A stretch of DNA of 64,000 nucleotides from Calothrix sp. MO_167.B12 (GCA_030066045.1 JASJCJ010000001.1:1-64000); one strand, 5' to 3'. Counted from the stretch's first letter, positions 25,324 to 34,567 are shown. Notes: a model not told the origin generated them from the sequence alone. A program made the numbers and translations.

Positions 25324-26136
25324 CTACCGTCGTTGAAAGCGGAGTGCATCAATAGACTGGGCGGTGAGAAAAATTCCTAAGATAATGTAACTAGCAAATA
25401 ATATCAAGCTGCTGGTATCAAAAATTCCTTGGATGAAGTTATTGTAGTGCTTGAGTAATGATAGATATCCCAAAGCTTCACCCAATCCTCCACCCACACT
25501 TTTAGCGATTAAATCGAAAAATAGTAGTAATAAAATTACCCCGAAAGTCAACACCGCAGACAAAATGGTACTGTCAGTTAATGAAGAAATAAACATTCCC
25601 AAGGATAAAATGGCTGCTGCGAGCAAGACTAATCCTAAATGACCAAGTATGGGAATAACTGGCGACATGGGAGGATTAGAAGCACTCAATACAATTGCTT
25701 CTAATGCCAATATGGGAATAACTAAGGTGATAAAAAATGTGACTACTCCTAGTAACTTTCCTACCGCCACCGCCCAATTAGTAATTGGTGAAGTTGCTAA
25801 GAGTTCCAAGGTTCCGCGCTTGCGCTCTTCAGCATAAAGCCCCATAGATAGGATGGGCAATATAAATAATAAAAGCCACCCAATACGGTCTAAAAATGCC
25901 CGTAAAAACTCGTAAGCCACATCTATGGGTGGTATGGGGGTAGGAATTTGTTGCCTTCGTAAATCTAATTCAGCAACCGTTGGTAAGATACCACCTGGTC
26001 CGATCAAAATAGATACCAGAAATAACCCTGATAAGAACCAGAACACCACGGCAATAATATAAGCTAAAGGCGATACAAAATAGCTTTGTAGCTCTCGGCG
26101 ATAAATGGCAATAATATTACTCAGTACAATACCCAC
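25324..26136 (-). CDS. ABC-2 type permease, GldF-like
   Basis: 270 aa with six predicted membrane spans, the first at about 21-45 and the last at about 240-262. The segment MGLYAEERKRGTLELLATSPITNWA is the typical cytoplasmic coupling region of this family. Starts with GTG directly after the TAA of the ATPase gene (no gap), which points to translational coupling. It should form a transport channel with the ATPase; the substrate is unknown. The stop codon is next to a CCGAACT heptad repeat. Confidence 0.85.
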   Translation of the reverse strand: MGIVLSNIIAIYRRELQSYFVSPLAYIIAVVFWFLSGLFLVSILIGPGGILPTVAELDLRRQQIPTPIPPIDVAYEFLRAFLDRIGWLLLFILPILSMGLYAEERKRGTLELLATSPITNWAVAVGKLLGVVTFFITLVIPILALEAIVLSASNPPMSPVIPILGHLGLVLLAAAILSLGMFISSLTDSTILSAVLTFGVILLLLFFDLIAKSVGGGLGEALGYLSLLKHYNNFIQGIFDTSSLILFASYIILGIFLTAQSIDALRFQRR

Positions 26137-27144
26137 TTAAGCCACTTCCTCCTCACTGGCTGTATCTGTTGCAGATGGTAAATTCTTTTCTGCTGTAGTT
26201 AGTTGTAAAAAGACATCTTCTAATGTGGCATTCATTCGCCGCATTTCATGCAAACCAAATCCTGATTGTATCAAAACCGTGGCAATATCTTTACCCGGTT
26301 CCCTTCCTGGTTGGGAAATAATTTGCAGGTGGGCGCGATTTTCCCCATCGGCACTGGGAGCAAATCTTTCTGGGGTAGGAAGTACTTCAATTGAACCGAC
26401 ACCAGGTACATTTTGCAGTAATTGTTGAGCTAATTGAGTTTCTCCAGTAATCTCCAATTCATAGCTAGAACTACCAGTCAACTCAGTCATCAGATTTTCC
26501 GGCGTATTGGTAGCTACCACTTTACCGCGATTAATAATTGCTACTCGGCTACAGGTCATACTTACTTCTGGCAAAATGTGGGTGGAAAGAATTATTGTAT
26601 GACTACCTGCCAAATTTTTAATTAAATTACGTACCTCAATAATTTGTCGGGGATCTAAGCCTACGGTTGGTTCATCGAGAATAATTGCTGGGGGATCGTG
26701 GACAATGGCTTGGGCAATACCTACCCGTTGGCGATATCCCTTAGAAAGTTTGCGAATTATGGTATGACGCTTATCCTGGAGGTTACAGCGTTCCATTGCT
26801 GATTTTACCTTGTCCGCGCGATCGCCTGGGGATACTCCTTTAATTCGGGCAACAAAATGTAAAAATCCCTCCACTGTCATCTCCGGATATAACGGAGGTG
26901 TTTCTGGTAAATAACCTATTTGCTGCCGTACCAATAGGGAATTTTCATGGACATCATAGCCAGCAATCCGAGCTGTACCACTAGTAGCCGGTAAATAACC
27001 AGCTAAAATCCTCATGGTTGTTGTTTTCCCAGCACCATTTGGTCCGAGGAAACCGAGGATTTCCCCCGGTTCAACCTTAAAAGTAATATCTGAAATCGCA
27101 GGGGTAGAACCGTATATTTTACTTAGATGCTCAACTTCAATCAT
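26137..27144 (-). CDS. ABC transporter ATPase, GldA-like
   Basis: 335 aa. Walker A GPNGAGKTTT near 38-47, signature LSKGYRQR near 134, Walker B AIILDEPTVGLD near 154, switch His in LSTHILPE near 188. The last 100 residues form the extra regulatory domain seen in GldA/NodI-type ATPases. First gene of the operon ATPase-permease-GldG-DUF4340. In Bacteroidetes the gld genes serve gliding, but many bacteria that do not glide carry this transporter, so that role is not implied here. Confidence 0.88.
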   Translation of the reverse strand: MIEVEHLSKIYGSTPAISDITFKVEPGEILGFLGPNGAGKTTTMRILAGYLPATSGTARIAGYDVHENSLLVRQQIGYLPETPPLYPEMTVEGFLHFVARIKGVSPGDRADKVKSAMERCNLQDKRHTIIRKLSKGYRQRVGIAQAIVHDPPAIILDEPTVGLDPRQIIEVRNLIKNLAGSHTIILSTHILPEVSMTCSRVAIINRGKVVATNTPENLMTELTGSSSYELEITGETQLAQQLLQNVPGVGSIEVLPTPERFAPSADGENRAHLQIISQPGREPGKDIATVLIQSGFGLHEMRRMNATLEDVFLQLTTAEKNLPSATDTASEEEVA

Positions 27145-27801
27145 CAGTTTTAGCCAACGGTGACTGTCTGTGTACCAAATGATAATAATTTAGCGGTAAT
27201 TTGTCATTGTTCGTTTATGATGCTGGAAAAATTCCTTCATTCTTTGGGTTATTCAAACTATGTTGTCACCTCACCCTCGCTTTTTGCTACGCAAAAATCT
27301 TTCCCTCTCCTTATTAAGGAGAGGGATGTCAACTAGGACAGGTTGGGATTACTCCCTTTGCGCCAGAAGAATATCAATTTAATGAACCGCAAAGGACGCA
27401 AAGGACGCAAAGGAAGAAGAAAAAGAAGATAGATAATCTTACACCATTTGGGACAGATTATATAGATGGGTAGGGAACACCAGTAAGATAATTTTATATC
27501 CCAAAAGATTGTGGATGCCGTGCCCTTACTAAGAATGTATGTATGGCAAACATTATTGGTATTACCTCACGGGGTGACAAGTAAGGTGAAATGTAGATTG
27601 GGTGTGGGGTGTAGGGAAGAATTAGCGGTTGAAATATGGGTACAAGCCCCTACTTTTAAGTATGAAAATCAGACAAAAATGTGTTTCGAGATACATAGTA
27701 TAATCAACACGGCATCCTTGGAAAGAAACCCCTGCTTTTAAGTATGGGATTTCCTACACCCTGTTCATAATTGCGTAAGTCCTGTTAAATATGACTGTAT
27801 A
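27145..27801. other. Intergenic repeats
   Basis: 27303-27325 is the third copy of the CCCTCTCCTTA palindrome. About 27345-27450 is a diverged relative of the MITE at 33934-34042 (shared GCCAGAAGAATA, TAATCTTACACC). 27771-27783 is a solitary end of the AGGACTTAC MITE. No gene is supported. Confidence 0.6.
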
Positions 27802-28449
27802 TTAGTCGTCATCATCCCCAGGTGCCCATCCGTCAGGAAAATGTTCTAGTCCAATCATGTCTAGATAATCTCTGGTGCTAAGACTCATATCCTCAAAATT
27901 CTCCTCATCATAATCTTCTTCATCATTGAGAAGTTCATCTACAGCATTTGCTATAAAGCAATCAATTAGCCAAGAACTAGTTTGAGAAAAATTACGCTTC
28001 AATTCTAAATAAACTGCACCAAGCACAGCTTCAAACATTTCTGCAAAAAGTTTCTCTTGCCCGTCTAAATGTTTTCCTTTCAGACTCTTTCCTAATAGAC
28101 AGAAATCTTGTAAGTTTAATTGACTAGCAAATTCTGATAATTGAGTTTTATCTACAAGTAATTGTTTGAATTCTGTGAGTTCACCTTTTGTATCATCAGG
28201 AAATTCTTCATATAAATAGTCAGTGACAATAGCACCAATAATTGCATCTCCTAAATGAGCCAGTCGCCTATAATATTTTTCCTGTAAATCTTTTGTCTGT
28301 CTGTCTGCTTTTGATTCATAAATATAGGATGGGTGTGTTAAAGCAGTTTCTAATGCTTCTTTATGATGAAAATCAGATATGCCAATGACTTTGATAAAGG
28401 CTTGGATTTGCTGCTCTCGTTGATTTTGTGAGTTCTGGAGTCGTGTCAT
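27802..28449 (-). CDS. RNase III-like protein, probably inactive
   Basis: 215 aa. RNase III catalytic-domain fold at about 15-165: ALTHPSYIYES, the signature helix RRLAHLGDAIIG and AEMFEAVLGAVYLE. Compared with the family signature (ERLEFLGDA), the metal-binding Glu is Ala64 here; Asp68 and Glu140 remain and the fourth acid is Glu137 in place of Asp. There is no double-stranded RNA-binding domain; the tail is a very acidic 45-residue stretch (DEEDYDEENFED). I infer a non-catalytic RNA-binding or dimerising protein. The gene is alone on its strand, and a divergent SLH-protein gene begins 155 bp away. Confidence 0.72.
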   Translation of the reverse strand: MTRLQNSQNQREQQIQAFIKVIGISDFHHKEALETALTHPSYIYESKADRQTKDLQEKYYRRLAHLGDAIIGAIVTDYLYEEFPDDTKGELTEFKQLLVDKTQLSEFASQLNLQDFCLLGKSLKGKHLDGQEKLFAEMFEAVLGAVYLELKRNFSQTSSWLIDCFIANAVDELLNDEEDYDEENFEDMSLSTRDYLDMIGLEHFPDGWAPGDDDD

Positions 28450-28604
28450 TAGGTAAAATTCTATTTAACGCTATCTTTAGGGTTCCCCAAAATTTATGCT
28501 GAAAGGCTTGGCAATTATGGCTGCTGGTGTAACCTATTTGCGTGGGAACCGTTATATTACTTATTACTTATTACTTATCACTTATTACTTAAATCCAAAA
28601 CCTC

Positions 28605-30704
28605 ATGGTGAACTCTACCCTAGTTGCCACAATCTATGTCAACCCAGTCACAGGAAATGATAATTATAGTGGTTTGCGACAAAAACCCTATAAGAGTATT
28701 TCCCGTGCTTTGGCAACTAAAAAAACACCAATGATTATCCAACTAGCACCGGGGACTTATAATGCTGCCAATGGTGAAATATTCCCCTTGGTAATTCCTG
28801 CTGGGGTGATGGTGGTAGGTAATGAAGCTACCAAAGGTAAAAATATTGCGATCGCTGGTAGTGGTAATTATAATAGTCGCCTGTTTGGTGGGCAAAATGT
28901 CACCCTATTGCTCCTGGGGAATGCAGAACTGATTGGGGTAACGGTAACTAATAACAATGTCAAAGGTTCTGGGGTGTGGGTTGAATCCACTTCTCCGACT
29001 TTGGCTGATAATACTTTTATCCAATGCGGGCGAGAAGGGGTGTTTGTCTGCGGCAGGGCTAAACCCGTAATTACCGATAATCTATTTGTGAAAAATGCTA
29101 ACGCTGGATTGGTAATCACTGGCTATGGCAAGGGGGAAGTACTGAGAAATGTCCTGGAAAATAGTCCTTTGGGCATGGTCATGAGTGATTTTGCAGCCCC
29201 TTTAATTGCTGAGAATAAACTATCTGCTAACCAAGTTGCCGTGGTTGTATCTCGTAATTCTCGCCCTGTATTGCGCCATAATTTCATTACTTACAACTCC
29301 CAAGGGGGTTTATTTGTTAATGGCAAAGCTATCCCTGACTTGGGTAACAGCCAAGACTCGGCTGGTAATGTTTTCAACCACAATCAAGATTTTGATATTC
29401 AAAATGCCACATCAAATAGGCTGTTATCTGCTGGCAATCAATTAAGTCAGGCTCTAATTAAAGGTTTAGTAGAAACCGTGGCGGTAACGGTAGACAAGAC
29501 CAATAAAACCGCAATCAATGCCAGTTTTACCGATATTGGTGGTCATTGGGCAACTGATTTTGTGGAAGCATTGGTGAGTATGGGTTTGGTGAGTGGATTT
29601 CCCGATGGCACCTTTCGCCCGGAAGCACCCTTAACTCGCGCCCAATATGCAGCTGCGATCGCCAAAACTTTCCCAATCCCTGCCACTAACCCTAACCGTA
29701 ATTTTACCGATATAAAACCAGATTTTTGGGCAGCAGAGGCGATCGCCAAGGCTAGCAGCATGGGTTTTATCAGTGGATTCCCGGATGGTAGTTTTCGCCC
29801 AGGACAAAATTTAACCAAAATTCAGGCAATTGTTTCTTTAGTGAGTGGATTGCAACTAAGTGGTGGTAATATAAACGTTTTATTCACCTATGGCGATCGC
29901 GCCCAAATTCCCAGTTATGCTACCAATGCAGTGGCGATCGCCACCCAGAAAATGTTAATCGCCAACTACCCAGACACCTCCCAATTGGAACCCCTAAGGG
30001 ATATTAAGCGGGGTGAGTTGGCAGCATTAATTTATCAAGCCCTGGTGGCAGAGGGCAAACAACAGCCCATTATCTCCCCCTACATCGTCCAGCCAGAACA
30101 GGTGGAAATACCCTCCTTTAAGGACCTAGTAGGGCATTGGGCAGAGCCATTTATTCGGGCATTGGTGAGCATGAACCTCACCCGTGGTTTTGCCGATGGT
30201 ACTTACCAACCAGATAAACCCATGAATCGCGCTCAGTATGCTGCCTTAATAACAGTTGCATTTAATCCCCCAGCCAAACGACAAGCACCGGATTTTACGG
30301 ATGTGCCCAAACCGTTTTGGGCCTATAGTGCCATCCAAACGGCAGCACGGGGGGGGTTTGTAGGGGGATTCCGCGATGGTACTTTCCGCCCCCAGGATTA
30401 TGTACAGAGGTTACAGGTGATTGTTTCCTTGGTAAATGGACTGGGACTACCATCAGCCCATCCAGATGTACTGCTGCGTTATAGCGATCGCTCCCAGATT
30501 CCTGCCTATGCCCAAACCGCCGTGGCAACTGGTACAGTACAGAAAATAATTGTTAATTTTCCTAACCCGAAATTGCTCCAACCATCCCAAATTGCCACCC
30601 GCGCCGAAGTCGCAGCTATGGTCTACCAAGCATTAGTGGCTACTGGTCGCTCTGGAGCAATTAATTCACCCCATATCGTTTCCCCGGTTGCCATTGACCA
30701 GTAG
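28605..30704 (+). CDS. DUF1565 beta-helix protein with six SLH motifs
   Basis: 699 aa. Residues about 8-255 form a right-handed beta-helix of the DUF1565/pectate-lyase-like type (IYVNPVTGNDNYSG start, repeated N-V-x-x-N turns). Residues 305-690 hold two sets of three SLH motifs: each set has two good copies (FxDxxxHWA, GFPDGTFRP) and one weak third copy (YxDRxxIPxYA). SLH domains bind cell-wall polymers, so a surface role is likely. No signal peptide is visible and an in-frame TAA sits just before the start, so there is no longer form. The heptad repeat TTATTAC is immediately upstream. Single gene. Confidence 0.85.
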   Translation: MVNSTLVATIYVNPVTGNDNYSGLRQKPYKSISRALATKKTPMIIQLAPGTYNAANGEIFPLVIPAGVMVVGNEATKGKNIAIAGSGNYNSRLFGGQNVTLLLLGNAELIGVTVTNNNVKGSGVWVESTSPTLADNTFIQCGREGVFVCGRAKPVITDNLFVKNANAGLVITGYGKGEVLRNVLENSPLGMVMSDFAAPLIAENKLSANQVAVVVSRNSRPVLRHNFITYNSQGGLFVNGKAIPDLGNSQDSAGNVFNHNQDFDIQNATSNRLLSAGNQLSQALIKGLVETVAVTVDKTNKTAINASFTDIGGHWATDFVEALVSMGLVSGFPDGTFRPEAPLTRAQYAAAIAKTFPIPATNPNRNFTDIKPDFWAAEAIAKASSMGFISGFPDGSFRPGQNLTKIQAIVSLVSGLQLSGGNINVLFTYGDRAQIPSYATNAVAIATQKMLIANYPDTSQLEPLRDIKRGELAALIYQALVAEGKQQPIISPYIVQPEQVEIPSFKDLVGHWAEPFIRALVSMNLTRGFADGTYQPDKPMNRAQYAALITVAFNPPAKRQAPDFTDVPKPFWAYSAIQTAARGGFVGGFRDGTFRPQDYVQRLQVIVSLVNGLGLPSAHPDVLLRYSDRSQIPAYAQTAVATGTVQKIIVNFPNPKLLQPSQIATRAEVAAMVYQALVATGRSGAINSPHIVSPVAIDQ

Positions 30705-30925
30705 AATTAATAACATTCTTTTATCTGTTGACAGTTGTTAGTTGTTAGTTGATGGTTGACGGTGAAGTTTACAGGTTTTGTTGCCTGATAACTATGGGAT
30801 GTTCTTTATCTGGAAGTCCCATAAATTAGATTAGTATCTACCAATTTTCCGAATTGACTATTTTTAGCTAGTAAAAGTAATTACTGATAACTGATTGCAG
30901 TCTACCCACTCCAGCCAAAAGAACG

Positions 30926-31756
30926 ATGTTCGCAGTAGCCTTGGACACTTCCAATGAATTGGCGCAAGCCTTATTAATTCACTACAGCTTTGACCTCAGT
31001 GGTTATAGTGCTAGTGAGTTAATTGCTCGCTGGCAAAACCAGTATCCACTCAGTTGGTTACATTTAGCAATAATTGAAGCCTTGTATCAAGGTCGCTATA
31101 AGGCCATTTCTGTGCAACAAATCTTAGCACTTTGGCTGCGACGGGGACAGGCTAGCTTTCATTTTAATGTTGAGTTTGAAAATTTGATTTGCAGCCGATT
31201 TCCGGAAATTTTTACAGTAAAACCAACTACTACATCAAGATTAAATAAACCAAAAAAGAATACTAATTTACCACAGCAAACTTATTTATCACCTGTTTCT
31301 GTAGTTACTCATAATTCACAGTCCTCAACTACCACCCATACTCAGGTAGATAGGGGGAAAGAGCATACCAGGAAGGAAGACACAGAAGAAATCCCTGGCT
31401 TCCTCACCCTTGCTCGCAGACATCGTCAACCCACCTTGAGGAATACAGATAATCATATTGATAGCGATCGAGATAATTTTACTTATACTGAATCAAATTC
31501 TCCTTCTAGCCAAAATTCATCCAGTAATTATACTAACAGCCCCCTCTTATCTGCTTGGGCAACAGCAACAGCAGTAGAAACCTCTGATGCTGTTTCCCCA
31601 TCACTAGCAACACAGCAATTGAACTATGTAGAAACTTCTAAACTCAATCATCCACCCATAGGTCAGTTTACTCCAGAAAATAGCGATCGCTCCAATTCTT
31701 TTACCTCTAAGCTCAAAGCCATATCTAGCCATCAAGCTGGGGATGGGGAGGATTAG
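30926..31756 (+). CDS. Cyanobacterial protein of unknown function (intact copy of a tail-triplicated gene)
   Basis: 276 aa. I recognise no named domain. Residues 1-95 look like a compact helical domain typical of cyanobacterial proteins (GYSASELIARWQNQYP, IIEALYQGRYKAISVQQILALWLRRG). The rest is low-complexity, rich in Ser, Thr and Asn, and ends with a short conserved-looking helix (FTSKLKAIS) and DGED. No signal peptide or membrane span. The last 250 bp and 65 bp of downstream sequence reappear at 33541-33860, and the last 90 bp and flank at 39762-39906, as broken copies. The IS605-type element lies between copies one and two. Confidence 0.7.
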   Translation: MFAVALDTSNELAQALLIHYSFDLSGYSASELIARWQNQYPLSWLHLAIIEALYQGRYKAISVQQILALWLRRGQASFHFNVEFENLICSRFPEIFTVKPTTTSRLNKPKKNTNLPQQTYLSPVSVVTHNSQSSTTTHTQVDRGKEHTRKEDTEEIPGFLTLARRHRQPTLRNTDNHIDSDRDNFTYTESNSPSSQNSSSNYTNSPLLSAWATATAVETSDAVSPSLATQQLNYVETSKLNHPPIGQFTPENSDRSNSFTSKLKAISSHQAGDGED

Positions 31757-32013
31757 GAAAACCAAACACCTGCTCTGTAAGGGTTGTGAGAGCCAATGCT
31801 GGACACCAAAATGCTCGGTAAAACCACAAACTGGCTGAGGAGTTATCTACGACTTGCTTAACTATCTGTAAAGTCTCTAAGCTATCTGAGGGATTTTTTA
31901 AACTTCAAATGATTGTCAATAATCTGACTCGCTCAATTTTTCAAAACTTCAATATCCCTTATTTCTATTTTTCCTCTCTCTGCCTAGAGTGACAAAAGAG
32001 GTTTAATGAGTCC

Positions 32014-32337
32014 CTACGCTCTTGTCCACATACTTGGAAGCTTTAACAAAGAGGGGAACTCCTTTCTTAAATACCTGGCAGATGCACCTTTGATACGATG
32101 CATGATTTGAGAGGGTGCCATATCAGGTGGACAATTGATGAACAAATGTACGTGTTCTGGCTCAATTGCAAGGTTAAGCACCTGACAATCCAGGTTTATT
32201 GCAGTGTCATGAACCAGTATTTCTAGTCTTGTTTTGATACTACCTGTTAGCACTCGCTTTCGACGACGAACTATCCATACAAAGTGATAATTCACTAGTG
32301 AAACTGATGTGTGCTTGTGTCTATATTTTTGAGGCAT
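32014..32337 (-). pseudogene. tnpA: Truncated IS200/IS605 TnpA transposase
   Basis: 107 aa left of about 135. Starts well (YRHKHTSVSLVNYHFVWIV), has the HUH motif (EHVHLFI) and the PSQIMHRIKGASARYLRKEF stretch, but a stop after LPSMWTRA removes the C-terminal helix that carries the catalytic tyrosine. It should be inactive. It points away from tnpB, the IS605 arrangement. The left end of the element seems lost. Confidence 0.85.
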
Positions 32338-32377
32338 ATACTAGATTTGATGTCTATAAACCATTATAATAGACAAC

Positions 32378-33502
32378 ATGAAGACACTGAAGTTTAAATT
32401 GTATCAACACAAGCGCAATAAATACCTCAAGCGGACAATCAATGCTGCGGGGGTAATTTATAATCATTGCATTGCCCTTCATCGTCGCTACTACAAGATG
32501 TGGGGCAAGCATTTGAGTTGTGCCAAACTTCAGTCACATATTGCCAGGTTGAGGAAGCGTAAGCAGTTCTGGCAATCAGTAGGTTCTCAAGCAGTGCAAG
32601 ATATTTGTCAACGCATTGAGAAAGGGTATCAATTATTTTTTAAGCACAACAAAAAAGGAGTTAAACCACCAGGATTCAAAAAGATTAAAAAGTACAAATC
32701 ATTCACTCTTAAGCAAGCTGGTTATAAGTTTTTAGGTGGCAACCGAGTAAAAATTGGGAATAGAATTTATCAATTCTGTCAATCTAGAGAAATTGAAGGG
32801 ACGGTTAAGACATTAACTATTAAACGTACTCCATTAGGTGAGTTGTTCATGGTTATTGTTGTTGACGGTGTAGCAGCCCCAGAAGCCAAATTCACGACTG
32901 GTAAAATAGCGGGATTTGATTTCGGGTTAAAAACATTTCTCACTTGCTCTGATGGTTCTAAAATTGAATCTCCCCAGTTTTTGAAACAGTCCCTAAATGC
33001 CATTAAAAAATCTAGTAGGCTACATTCCAAGAAGTTAAAAGGTTCATCTAACCGAGAACGGGCAAGAAAGGATTTAGTACGTAAACATGAGGATATTTCT
33101 AACAAGAGAAATGATTGGTTCTGGAAATTAGCTCATCAACTAACTGATCGGTTTGATGTATTGTGTTTTGAGACATTAAACCTCAAAGGGATGCAACGTC
33201 TTTGGGGTAGAAAAATATCAGACCTAGCTTTTGCTGAGTTTCTACAAATATTAGAATGGGTTGCCAAAAAGAAAAATAAACAACTTGTATTTATAGATCA
33301 ATGGTATCCCTCAACTAAAACTTGCTCTAGTTGTGGGCATGTTCTAGAAACTATTGATTTGTCGGTTAGGCAGTGGCGTTGTCCATCTTGTCAGTCAGTG
33401 AATGGAAGAGATGACAACGCAGCACGGAATATTCAAGCAGTCGGGGCATCGACTGTTGGGTTAGGTGATGTAAGACAGTCTCAGACTGCAATTGCTGTTT
33501 GA
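32378..33502 (+). CDS. tnpB: TnpB, RNA-guided nuclease of an IS605-type element
   Basis: 374 aa. N-terminal helical and OTF-like region (1-175), split RuvC nuclease with all three acids in place: Asp181 (AGFDFGLKT), Glu265 (CFETLNLKGM) and Asp345 (GRDDNAARNI). The zinc finger is complete (CSSC near 317, CPSC near 335). TnpB proteins cut DNA next to a short motif using a guide RNA whose scaffold is the 3' part of their own gene and whose guide comes from flanking DNA past the right end. Length is normal. tnpA next to it is broken, so the element can no longer move by itself, but TnpB could be active. Confidence 0.92.
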   Translation: MKTLKFKLYQHKRNKYLKRTINAAGVIYNHCIALHRRYYKMWGKHLSCAKLQSHIARLRKRKQFWQSVGSQAVQDICQRIEKGYQLFFKHNKKGVKPPGFKKIKKYKSFTLKQAGYKFLGGNRVKIGNRIYQFCQSREIEGTVKTLTIKRTPLGELFMVIVVDGVAAPEAKFTTGKIAGFDFGLKTFLTCSDGSKIESPQFLKQSLNAIKKSSRLHSKKLKGSSNRERARKDLVRKHEDISNKRNDWFWKLAHQLTDRFDVLCFETLNLKGMQRLWGRKISDLAFAEFLQILEWVAKKKNKQLVFIDQWYPSTKTCSSCGHVLETIDLSVRQWRCPSCQSVNGRDDNAARNIQAVGASTVGLGDVRQSQTAIAV

Positions 33503-33562
33503 CCCCAGAATCCCACGTTTTCTAAACGTGGGAGTATGTCAATTCTAGCCAAAATTCATCCA
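33400..33562 (+). ncRNA. Predicted omega RNA of TnpB and right end of element
   Basis: The tnpB 3' end is followed by a 9-bp hairpin (CCCACGTTT 33512-33520, AAACGTGGG 33524-33532) and GGAGTATGTCAA ending at 33542, which has the form of an IS200/IS605 right end. By analogy, the scaffold spans this region and the guide is the first 16-20 bases after it (TTCTAGCCAAAATTCATCCA). Borders are estimates. Confidence 0.45.
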
Positions 33563-33860
33563 GTAATTACAATAATAGTCCTCTATTAACAGAAACCATC
33601 CATCAATCTGCTTGGGCAACAGCAACAGCAGTAGAAACCTCTGATGCTGTTTCCTCATCACTAGCAACACAACAATTGAACTATGTAGAAACTTCTAAAC
33701 TCAATCATCCACCCACAGGTCAGTTTACTCCAGAAAATAGCGATCGCTCTGATTCTTTTACCTCTAAGCTCAAAGCTATCTCTAGTCATCAAGTTGGGGA
33801 TGGGGAGGATTAGGAAAACCAAACACCTGCTCTGTAAGGGTTGTGAGAGGTAATGCTGGA
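33541..33860 (+). pseudogene. Broken second copy of the 3' end of the 276-aa gene
   Basis: From 33543 the sequence follows 31504 onward; the first 27 bp are identical. It stays open to a TAG at 33811-33813 and continues into the same downstream sequence (AACCAAACACCTGCTC). It carries 18 extra bases (about 33588-33605) absent from the intact copy. It has no start and its 5' edge is exactly the IS right end. Confidence 0.85.
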
Positions 33861-33933
33861 CAGCAAAATGATTGCTATTAGCTTAGTACAGCTTTGCATT
33901 GCGATCGCCTTTGAGAAAGCGTTCAAATGTTAA

Positions 33934-34042
33934 CTACTCCCTTCCCGCCAGAAGAATACCGATTTAATAAACCGCAAAGACACGAAGGACACGAAGAAAG
34001 AAGATAAAGAAGATAGGTAATCTTACACCGGGAAGGGAGTAG
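33934..34042. repeat. MITE-like element, CTACTCCCTTCCCG ends
   Basis: Perfect 14-bp inverted ends (33934-33947 and 34029-34042). The inside includes AACCGCAAAGACACGAAGG. It is related to about 27345-27450 but with better preserved ends. Confidence 0.8.
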
Positions 34043-34132
34043 CTTAACTACATCCTGCAAAACCTGTGAATAGATTTCACCATAATCAGAATGAGTCTTA
34101 CTATAGTGCTAGAGTAAAGTCTAAAAATCACC

Positions 34133-34567
34133 ATGATTGGAACTAGAGAAGCAGCACACCTTTTAGGAATTTGTTGTCAGCGCGTTCGCCAATTACTCAA
34201 ACAAGGCAGAATTAAAAACGCACAAAAAATTGGTCGTTATTGGCAAATTCCTTTGTTTAACGGTATGCCGAAAGTAGTTCCAGCTCGCTTTGGACCAAAA
34301 GGTACCTGGCGAAAGCGTGTCAGAAAAGCTCCCACTCGCATCCATGTTAACCAACACATTATTAAAAAGAATAAAAAGCTCAACACCACACAACCTGTAA
34401 TTAAAATTCAGGGAGGTAAAGATGCTGGTTATTGCCATTATGTAGAAATTATGGGTAAATCGCGGGTGGTTTACCAGCCGGACAAAGCCTTGTCTTGTGG
34501 TGCTAGGGTTTGGATCGAAGTAGATCCGGAGGTGAGGATAATTCCCAAAGTTTTTCAGATGAGTTGA
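34133..34567 (+). CDS. Small DNA-binding protein with excisionase-type HTH
   Basis: 144 aa. Residues 1-45 form a MerR/excisionase-like winged helix (TREAAHLLGICCQRVRQLLKQGRI, GRYWQIP), followed by a very basic stretch (KGTWRKRVRKAPTR, KKNKK) and a C-terminal beta-rich part (YCHYVEIMGKSRVVYQPDK) of unknown fold. Probably a nucleoid or regulatory DNA-binding protein. It stands alone; the 276-aa gene tail and a MITE are upstream. No phage or plasmid genes are near it, so excision as a function is unlikely. Confidence 0.65.
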   Translation: MIGTREAAHLLGICCQRVRQLLKQGRIKNAQKIGRYWQIPLFNGMPKVVPARFGPKGTWRKRVRKAPTRIHVNQHIIKKNKKLNTTQPVIKIQGGKDAGYCHYVEIMGKSRVVYQPDKALSCGARVWIEVDPEVRIIPKVFQMS

